A stretch of DNA of 13,696 bases from Thermoguttaceae bacterium (GTDB taxonomy: Bacteria; Planctomycetota; Planctomycetia; Pirellulales; Thermoguttaceae). Below are positions 7,337 to 11,521 of this stretch, piece after piece (the stretch's first letter is position 1; each line of letters begins with the position of its first letter). Position numbers and translations under genes: made by a program. The stretch covers positions 1 to 13,696 of the forward strand of contig JANLFZ010000132.1 in NCBI GenBank assembly GCA_024653385.1, written 5' to 3'. Below the pieces are notes generated by a model, which saw only the letters and a list, made by a program, of their open reading frames with translations, did not search any database and was not told the origin of the DNA.

Positions 7337-8392
7337 TCACACCCAGCGCCACTCGTGCAGCCAGCGGTAGCTTTCGGGCAGGTTCGCCCACATCGCCTGG
7401 GTGAGCTGCTCGAAGCGCTCGGCCTCGGCCAGGTCGAATTGGCGGCGTTCGCGCACGGCGGCCGCGGCGTTTTTCACCTGGTCGACCGTGATCAGGCCGG
7501 GGATGGCCGCCGTCAGCACGTCGCAGGCCAGTACGTAGCGGAGGGCCATGCGGGCCCGCTGGTCGTCCTCGGCCTTGGTGGGCGAGTCGGGGCGCCCCTG
7601 CGACTGGAACATCGTGCCGCTGGCGAACGGCTTGATGCCGATCATGCCGACATCGTGCCGGCGCAACGCCTCGAACATGCTGCCGACCGGCTTCTCGCGG
7701 CTGCCGGCGCTGTACGGCGTGATGACCACTTCGAGGGCCGGGTACTTGGCCACGGCCTCGGCGATCCACGGGCGGTGGTGGGTCGAGACGCCGGTGAATC
7801 GGGCCTTGCCCGCCTTCTTGCCCCACTCCAAGGCCGCCACCACGTTCTCGATCTCCCGTGCCGTATTGAACGTGGTCTGCTCGCGGAGCGTAATCCGCCA
7901 GAGGTCCACGTAATCGAGCTTCGCCTGCCGAAGCCCTTCGTCCAGACCGCGCTTCAGTCGCTCGACCGACCCGACGATCTCCGGATCGCGTCCCAGAGTC
8001 CAGTCGAACCCGAAATAGATGTTCTCGCGTTTGGGGCCGAGGGCCTCGGCATAGACCAGCACCTCGCCCGACCAGCAGGCGTCGATGTAGTTGATGCCGT
8101 GGTCCAAGGCGGCGGCGATCACCTCGCCGCGGTTCTTGCGGAACTCCTCGGTGCCGTGCCCGAACGGAATGTTCTTCCAATGCCCCCCCATGCTCACCGC
8201 CGACAGCATCAGGTTCGTCCGCCCCAGGCGGCGGTACTCCATGTTTTCGTTGTAGCTGCGGGTCTTGCGGGGATCGGGCATGGCGCGGGCCGTGCCGGCC
8301 GACCCCAGCACGCCCGCGCCCGCGGCCAGGCCGGCTGCGGCCACCGTGGTCTTCTCGACAAACTCGCGCCGGGTCAAACGATCGGGAGTCAT
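7337..8392 (-). CDS. Tat-exported aldo/keto-reductase-like protein with altered catalytic tetrad
   Basis: 351 residues. I chose the ATG at 8392 because GAGGTGG lies just upstream and it puts the Tat signal TRREFVEKT (7-15) at the very N-terminus; a frame open from a TTG at 8434 lacks a ribosome site. The hydrophobic stretch ends at GTARA, so cleavage near residue 37 is likely. The body is an AKR TIM barrel: YRRLGRTNLMLSAVSMGGHW (53-72), HGINYIDACWSGE (98-110), LDYVDLWRI (159-167) and GIKPFASG (252-259). AKRs need Asp-Tyr-Lys-His. Asp104 is present, but the Tyr position looks like Trp/Ser (CWSG), the Lys strand reads IYFGFDW and the His strand reads LWRITLRE. So NADPH-linked reduction is doubtful. 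Probably in one operon with the ThuA-like gene upstream (110-nt gap). Likely periplasmic. Confidence 0.8.
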   Translation of the reverse strand: MTPDRLTRREFVEKTTVAAAGLAAGAGVLGSAGTARAMPDPRKTRSYNENMEYRRLGRTNLMLSAVSMGGHWKNIPFGHGTEEFRKNRGEVIAAALDHGINYIDACWSGEVLVYAEALGPKRENIYFGFDWTLGRDPEIVGSVERLKRGLDEGLRQAKLDYVDLWRITLREQTTFNTAREIENVVAALEWGKKAGKARFTGVSTHHRPWIAEAVAKYPALEVVITPYSAGSREKPVGSMFEALRRHDVGMIGIKPFASGTMFQSQGRPDSPTKAEDDQRARMALRYVLACDVLTAAIPGLITVDQVKNAAAAVRERRQFDLAEAERFEQLTQAMWANLPESYRWLHEWRWV

Positions 8393-8502
8393 GGCGTCCA
8401 CCTCGCTTGGGGCTTTCTTACGCAAAGGACTCAAGGTGCAATCCCGATGGAAATGCGGAGTCCACTAAGAAAATCGCGGTCTATGGCCTCCGCACTTCGT
8501 GC

Positions 8503-9399
8503 TCACCGCGTCGGGTTGGTCAACTGGTCGGCGTGCGGGGCGGCACGCACCAGGTTCGGCTTCACGTCGGCATCGACCGCGCCGGCAGCCCACCGCAACC
8601 CGCCCAGGGCGATCGTCTGGAAGAACGGGTTGGTCCACACGTCCTCGCGGTGCCCCAGCGAGGTGTAGAAAACCCGGCCCTTGCCGTGCATGCGGGCCCA
8701 GGTGCAGGGGTAGTTCGGGCGGTGGTAACACGGGCCTTTCATGTACGCCGTCTCTTGCACAAGGATCACGTGCAGGTCCTTGGCGAAGTTCTTCAAGGCG
8801 TACCACTCGTCGGTGAACGACAGGCCCTCGGCGCAGCCGAGGTTGCCCACGCCCGGGAAGTGCGCCGCGATGACCAGCGAAGCCTCTTGCTGGTCGCCGT
8901 GGCTGACGAACTCGCCCCCGAGCATGGCCACGTAGGGATCCAGATCGGTCTGGGTTTCGTCCCGTGGGCCCTTCGAGTGAAACGTGTCGGCGGCCGAATG
9001 GAAACCCACGAACCCCTTGCCCGCCGCGACCGCGTCGAGCAATCGCTGCTTGCCCGCGGCCGTCATCGGCGGGCACTTGTCGAGACTCGGCTGCGTCTGA
9101 TCGCCGCACGAATAGAACACGATCGCGTCGAAACGGTCCAGATCGCCATCGAAGATGCTGCCGTCCTTGGTACACTCGACCTCGAAACCGAAACGCCTCG
9201 CCAGCTCGGTGAGGACTTGCTCCGAATGACTCGGCTTCTCGCCCTGGCGGCGAACCACCGAGTGTTCGAACCCGACGCTTCGGGTGTAATACAAGAGCCG
9301 ATGCGTCTTGGGGGCGGCAAGCGCGGTCCGGCCAAACGGGACAACGCCCATGCCAAGAACCGCCGCCGATGCGGCGCACAGGAATTCGCGGCGTCTCAT
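8503..9399 (-). CDS. Tat-exported ThuA-like domain protein
   Basis: 298 residues from the ATG at 9399, which has GGAGG 7 nt upstream; the frame stays open further up but without a ribosome site. MRRREFLCAASAAVLGMG is a Tat signal with an AxA-like end (TALAA, near 25-29). The mature part has the ThuA fold, a class I glutamine-amidotransferase-like flavodoxin fold: LLYYTRSVGFEHS, FDAIVFYSCGD, GKGFVGFHSAADT, and the C-terminal GRVFYTSLGHREDVW followed by GGLRWAAG. ThuA is linked to trehalose/sucrose use in rhizobia, and a homologous domain is common in secreted planctomycete enzymes and heme proteins; the chemistry is not settled. It probably starts an operon from the promoter at 9444-9472, with the AKR-like gene second. 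Both being Tat-exported suggests a shared periplasmic sugar-processing role (inference). Confidence 0.87.
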   Translation of the reverse strand: MRRREFLCAASAAVLGMGVVPFGRTALAAPKTHRLLYYTRSVGFEHSVVRRQGEKPSHSEQVLTELARRFGFEVECTKDGSIFDGDLDRFDAIVFYSCGDQTQPSLDKCPPMTAAGKQRLLDAVAAGKGFVGFHSAADTFHSKGPRDETQTDLDPYVAMLGGEFVSHGDQQEASLVIAAHFPGVGNLGCAEGLSFTDEWYALKNFAKDLHVILVQETAYMKGPCYHRPNYPCTWARMHGKGRVFYTSLGHREDVWTNPFFQTIALGGLRWAAGAVDADVKPNLVRAAPHADQLTNPTR

Positions 9400-9443
9400 C
9401 GCAAAGCCTCCGTCAGACCAGGCACCCGCTACCGACAGCCGCC

Positions 9444-9472
9444 ATTGTGGACGGGCCACCCGGCCGCGTCAA
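9444..9472 (-). promoter_or_regulatory. Sigma70-like promoter for the thuA-like/AKR-like pair
   Basis: On the minus strand TTGACG (9472-9467), a 17-nt spacer and CACAAT (9449-9444). The predicted start near 9437 gives a leader of about 38 nt before the ATG at 9399. The 9400-9681 stretch carries this promoter, the tRNA promoter in the opposite direction, and no convincing gene. Confidence 0.45.
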
Positions 9473-9606
9473 CGGTTGCCGTGCGTTCGTCGAACCACCA
9501 ATCGCGGACGGCGCCCCAGCCTGGTCGGTGGAAGAACCCTACCCAAGAGGTCTCGCCTTGTCGCCCAAGAGCCCCGAAAGCCAACGGCACCAAGCGGTCG
9601 GCCGTC

Positions 9607-9635
9607 TTGACCGACGGCAGGGCATTGGCTACGCT
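9607..9635 (+). promoter_or_regulatory. Candidate promoter of the tRNA-Ser gene
   Basis: TTGACC (9607-9612), a 17-nt spacer and TACGCT (9630-9635), placing the start about 40 nt before the mature tRNA. The -35 box sits in the loop of an inverted repeat, GCCGTC (9601-9606) / GACGGC (9613-9618). A seven-T run (9635-9641) follows the -10. Confidence 0.35.
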
Positions 9636-9681
9636 TTTTTTGGTGCCGCGTGGTCCTTACCAAGGCCCACCACGCCCTTTC

Positions 9682-9764
9682 GGAGGGTACGCGAACGGTT
9701 AGCAGCCTGACTCGAAATCAGGTGCCGGTTTGACCGGTTGAGGGTTCGAATCCCTTGCCCTCCG
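9682..9764 (+). tRNA. tRNA-Ser(CGA)
   Basis: An 83-nt cloverleaf. Acceptor arms are GGAGGGT (9682-9688) and GCCCTCC (9757-9763), discriminator G9764. The anticodon stem CCTGA/TCAGG encloses CTCGAAA, with anticodon CGA at 9713-9715, reading UCG. The long variable arm has a 5-bp stem CCGGT/ACCGG (9725-9729 and 9733-9737), the mark of a serine tRNA. The T arm is GAGGG-TTCGAAT-CCCTT (9740-9756). CCA is not encoded. The D arm is odd: only a GC/GC pairing (9691-9692 with 9702-9703) is obvious, and position 8 is A if the acceptor has seven pairs, so one nucleotide seems to be missing near positions 7-9. Confidence 0.85.
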
Positions 9765-9778
9765 CCTTGAAATCTCGC

Positions 9779-9795
9779 AAGACGTTGCACGTCTT
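9779..9795 (+). repeat. Hairpin just downstream of the tRNA
   Basis: AAGACG-TTGCA-CGTCTT: a 6-bp perfect stem with a 5-nt loop starting 15 nt after the tRNA end. No T-run follows, so it may aid 3' trimming or act together with the stronger hairpin at 9808-9836. Confidence 0.4.
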
Positions 9796-9807
9796 CCCAC
9801 TGTTTCG

Positions 9808-9836
9808 CATAAGCCCTTGCATTGTAAGGGCTTATG
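9808..9836 (+). terminator. Strong rho-independent-like terminator after the tRNA
   Basis: CATAAGCCCTT and AAGGGCTTATG (11 perfect pairs) enclose the 7-nt loop GCATTGT, followed by the T-rich TCGTTTCTT. This is the strongest hairpin in the window and is well placed to end the tRNA transcript. It could also serve the opposite strand for the permease at 9952-10902, though that side has no T-run. Confidence 0.65.
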
Positions 9837-9845
9837 TCGTTTCTT

Positions 9846-9944
9846 GCGAACGAAGACGGAGAAACGGCGGAGAAATGGGGTTGGGCCTCATTTTGGCGAC
9901 GGAAAATCAGACCCGACCCCCATTTCTGCCCATTTGTTCGTTCA
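9846..9944. repeat. REP-like imperfect palindrome (about 99 nt)
   Basis: Nested inverted arms: GCGAACGA (9846-9853) against TCGTTCAC (9937-9944) with one mismatch; AGAAATGGGG (9871-9880) against CCCCATTTCT (9918-9927), a perfect 10 bp, extended inward by TTGGG/CCCGA around a bulge; and CTCATTTT against AAAATCAG with one mismatch near the GGCGACGG loop (about 9897-9904). CGGAGAAA is also repeated directly 11 nt apart in the left arm. The GACCCGACCCC-type core resembles dispersed palindromes that spread with REP-associated (IS200-like) transposases; none is encoded here. It fills the gap between the tRNA terminator and the permease stop. Confidence 0.5.
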
Positions 9945-9951
9945 CAAGCCG

Positions 9952-10902
9952 TTAGGCCAAGTCGCGATCCTCGAACAGGATCAAGGCCAGCAGCATGGCC
10001 ACGCCGCTGTAGAGGAGGCAGTAGACTGCGGCCACGCCGATATAGCTCCACGGCACCATCTGATCGGCCGAGATGGCGGTTTCCATGCTGAAGTGGTCGA
10101 GCACCGGCAGGACAGCCGCCAGGAGCCGGCCGACGAATTGCACGGGCTCGAACTCCCCAACCGACGAGTTGATCAGCCTCGGTATCAGGTGCCCTAGCAT
10201 GTAGATCGACAAGCAGATGATCAGGTTGGGGAGCATCGGCAACCGGGTCGAGATGGCCACGCTCATCGCGGCCATGATCGCCGCGGCCATGAACCCCAAG
10301 GCCAATCCGGGGGCAATATGCTCGATCTCGCGGGCGCAGTCGGCGGCCGTTGGCTCGGGATGCGACGTCTCGCGCGCGTCGTAATGCACCTTGTACGACA
10401 CCGTCGACAGGAACACGGCGCCAAGCACGATGAACAGCACGGCGACGGTCCAGAGGATGCCCAGCAGCTTGCCGACGATCAACTGGCGGCGTCCCACCGG
10501 CTTCGACAAAAGCGTCAAGGCCGTGCGCCCCTCGATCTCTTCGGAAATCGAGATGCTGGCCGTCCACAGGGCCAGGATGATCGCCAACACCTTGATGATC
10601 GTCAGCCCGTCCATCTTCAACACCTTGACGTCTTCGCCGAGGGTGTTGTACGAGACGAAGGGCATCAGCAACAGCACGAACACGCCAATGGCGACGATCA
10701 CGTAGAAGACCGGCTGGGCCATCGCCTCCTTCGAGGTCGTGCGCATGATCGCTGCGACCTTGGGCGCCAGCCGTCGCAGCACCAGGGCCAGTAGCCATAA
10801 CGACATCAGCGCCACGACCACGCCAACCGCCACGGTCCAAAGCGGCTCCACCCAGTTAGGGAATCGAATCGCCCCCAAAACAACAACACTGCCGGCTGCC
10901 AT
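9952..10902 (-). CDS. ABC-2/NosY-type ABC transporter permease, without an adjacent ATPase
   Basis: 316 residues from the ATG at 10902, with GGAAGG 4 nt upstream. A membrane protein with about 6-8 helices (clear ones near 20-43, 64-83, 102-118, 146-166, 199-217 and 288-310). The cytoplasmic motif SEEIEGRTALTLLSKPVGRR (120-139) followed by QLIVGKLLG is the ABC-2 permease signature (E..GT...LL..P..R......K), and the protein ends in FEDRDLA, as NosY-like permeases do. It should be the membrane half of an exporter or of a membrane/cell-surface maintenance complex. No ABC ATPase lies on either side, which is unusual because these are normally paired. The nearest ATPase here (4730-6235) is an importer type and will not fit. 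A 57-nt open tail (10915-10971) just upstream may be a lost partner's end. Confidence 0.85.
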   Translation of the reverse strand: MAAGSVVVLGAIRFPNWVEPLWTVAVGVVVALMSLWLLALVLRRLAPKVAAIMRTTSKEAMAQPVFYVIVAIGVFVLLLMPFVSYNTLGEDVKVLKMDGLTIIKVLAIILALWTASISISEEIEGRTALTLLSKPVGRRQLIVGKLLGILWTVAVLFIVLGAVFLSTVSYKVHYDARETSHPEPTAADCAREIEHIAPGLALGFMAAAIMAAMSVAISTRLPMLPNLIICLSIYMLGHLIPRLINSSVGEFEPVQFVGRLLAAVLPVLDHFSMETAISADQMVPWSYIGVAAVYCLLYSGVAMLLALILFEDRDLA

Positions 10903-10914
10903 AACGCCTTCCGA

Positions 10915-10971
10915 TCACCAGTCGAAGTTGCGCCGGGCGGTCAGTGCGCGCACACCACCGCCATGTGGTTG
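10915..10971 (-). pseudogene. Possible remnant of the 3' end of a deleted gene upstream of the permease
   Basis: On the minus strand an 18-codon stretch ending GVRALTARRNFDW then TGA (10917-10915) stops 12 nt before the permease ATG, the spacing of an operon partner. An in-frame TAG at 10974-10972 closes it upstream, and there is no start codon with a ribosome site. The Arg-rich, aromatic end looks to me like the C-terminus of an inner-membrane protein, which fits a truncated ABC partner, but 18 codons are too few to prove coding. The rest of 10903-11038 shows nothing else. Confidence 0.2.
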
Positions 10972-11038
10972 CTACGTGGGGGACGCGAGAATGGTTCGGC
11001 GCCCCTGCCCGGGCGCGGCCGGGTCGACGGGCAGCGTG

Positions 11039-11308
11039 CTAGAAGCGGATCTCAAATCCGCGAAGCCCCTCTATCGAGGGAGATGTCGTTTGTTCCATCA
11101 CGTGGATATATCGCCCCATGGCCTCGGAAATCGCGGCAAGAAACCGATCTAGTTCCGCCGGTTCGCCTTCGGCGACGAGTTCGACACGCCCATCTCGAAG
11201 GTTTCGGACATAACCCGCCACCGCGAAACCTGTCGCGATACTCCGCGCGGTGTACCTGAACCCAACCCCTTGGACTAGCCCTCGATACAGAACAGTTCGC
11301 CGTTCCAT
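11039..11308 (-). CDS. acyP: Acylphosphatase
   Basis: 89 residues from the ATG at 11308, with GGGGGAG 5-6 nt upstream; a longer frame to 11335 lacks an ATG. The standard acylphosphatase length and motifs are present: VQGVGFRYTARSIA (12-25) with catalytic Arg18 and the phosphate-binding loop, then GYVRNLRDGRVELVAEG (32-48) with catalytic Asn36. The enzyme hydrolyses the carboxyl-phosphate bond of acyl phosphates such as acetyl-phosphate or 1,3-bisphosphoglycerate in the cytosol. The C-terminal half (GRYIHVMEQTTSPSIEGLRG) is more divergent but keeps the F-E-I-R-F strand end. It is divergent from the gene at 11522 and separated from the downstream permease by 136 nt. Confidence 0.93.
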   Translation of the reverse strand: MERRTVLYRGLVQGVGFRYTARSIATGFAVAGYVRNLRDGRVELVAEGEPAELDRFLAAISEAMGRYIHVMEQTTSPSIEGLRGFEIRF

Positions 11309-11349
11309 ACGGTCTCCCCCTCGTCTTGGCCACACGATAGACCAAAGCG

Positions 11350-11355
11350 ATTGTA
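11350..11355 (-). promoter_or_regulatory. Possible -10 box for the acylphosphatase gene
   Basis: TACAAT on the minus strand (5 of 6 to consensus), giving a start near 11343 and a 35-nt leader. No good -35 box is found at the right spacing, so this is weak. Confidence 0.25.
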
Positions 11356-11410
11356 CCCGCGCCGTTGCGATCCGTTGAGTCCCCCGCCACGCCCGGGCCC
11401 GCGAAGCGGC

Positions 11411-11438
11411 TTTCGCGCGGTAGAACTCGGTCTATAAT
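11411..11438 (+). promoter_or_regulatory. Promoter with perfect TATAAT for the DUF4175-like gene
   Basis: A perfect -10 hexamer, TATAAT (11433-11438), rare in such GC-rich DNA. TTTCGC (11411-11416) sits 16 nt upstream as a poor -35, within a small inverted repeat GCGAA (11401-11405) / TTCGC (11412-11416) that could be an operator. The start near 11445 leaves a 77-nt leader. Confidence 0.5.
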
Positions 11439-11453
11439 AGGGAGATGGAAACT

Positions 11454-11515
11454 GGAGGGCCTCCTCCGACGTCCTCTTCTTCGGGGTTCCCGTCGCGCGC
11501 CACCCTCCGTCGGAG
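11454..11515 (+). promoter_or_regulatory. Leader hairpin that pairs the Shine-Dalgarno site, with a competing hairpin
   Basis: CTCCGACG (11464-11471) is perfectly complementary to CGTCGGAG (11508-11515), and the GGAG of the second arm is the ribosome site 6 nt before the ATG at 11522. The loop is 36 nt. A second stem, GGAGG (11454-11458) with CCTCC (11463-11467) around a 4-nt loop, would use part of the first arm and so free the ribosome site. The two folds cannot coexist, which is the layout of a translational switch. No known riboswitch class is recognised. Confidence 0.35.
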
Positions 11516-11521
11516 TCCACG

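Noticed and set aside
6539..8668. 709-residue plus-strand frame crossing the permease end and the AKR-like gene
   Set aside because: Overlaps the permease in another frame and runs antisense to the AKR-like gene; composition is not protein-like.
9601..9641. Hairpin GCCGTC/GACGGC followed by seven T as a terminator
   Set aside because: The T-run starts 16 nt after the stem, too far for a rho-independent terminator, and no plus-strand gene lies upstream; a promoter explains it better.
9469..9663. 64-residue minus-strand frame between the ThuA-like gene and the tRNA
   Set aside because: Arg-rich with no family match or ribosome site, and it overlaps both candidate promoters.
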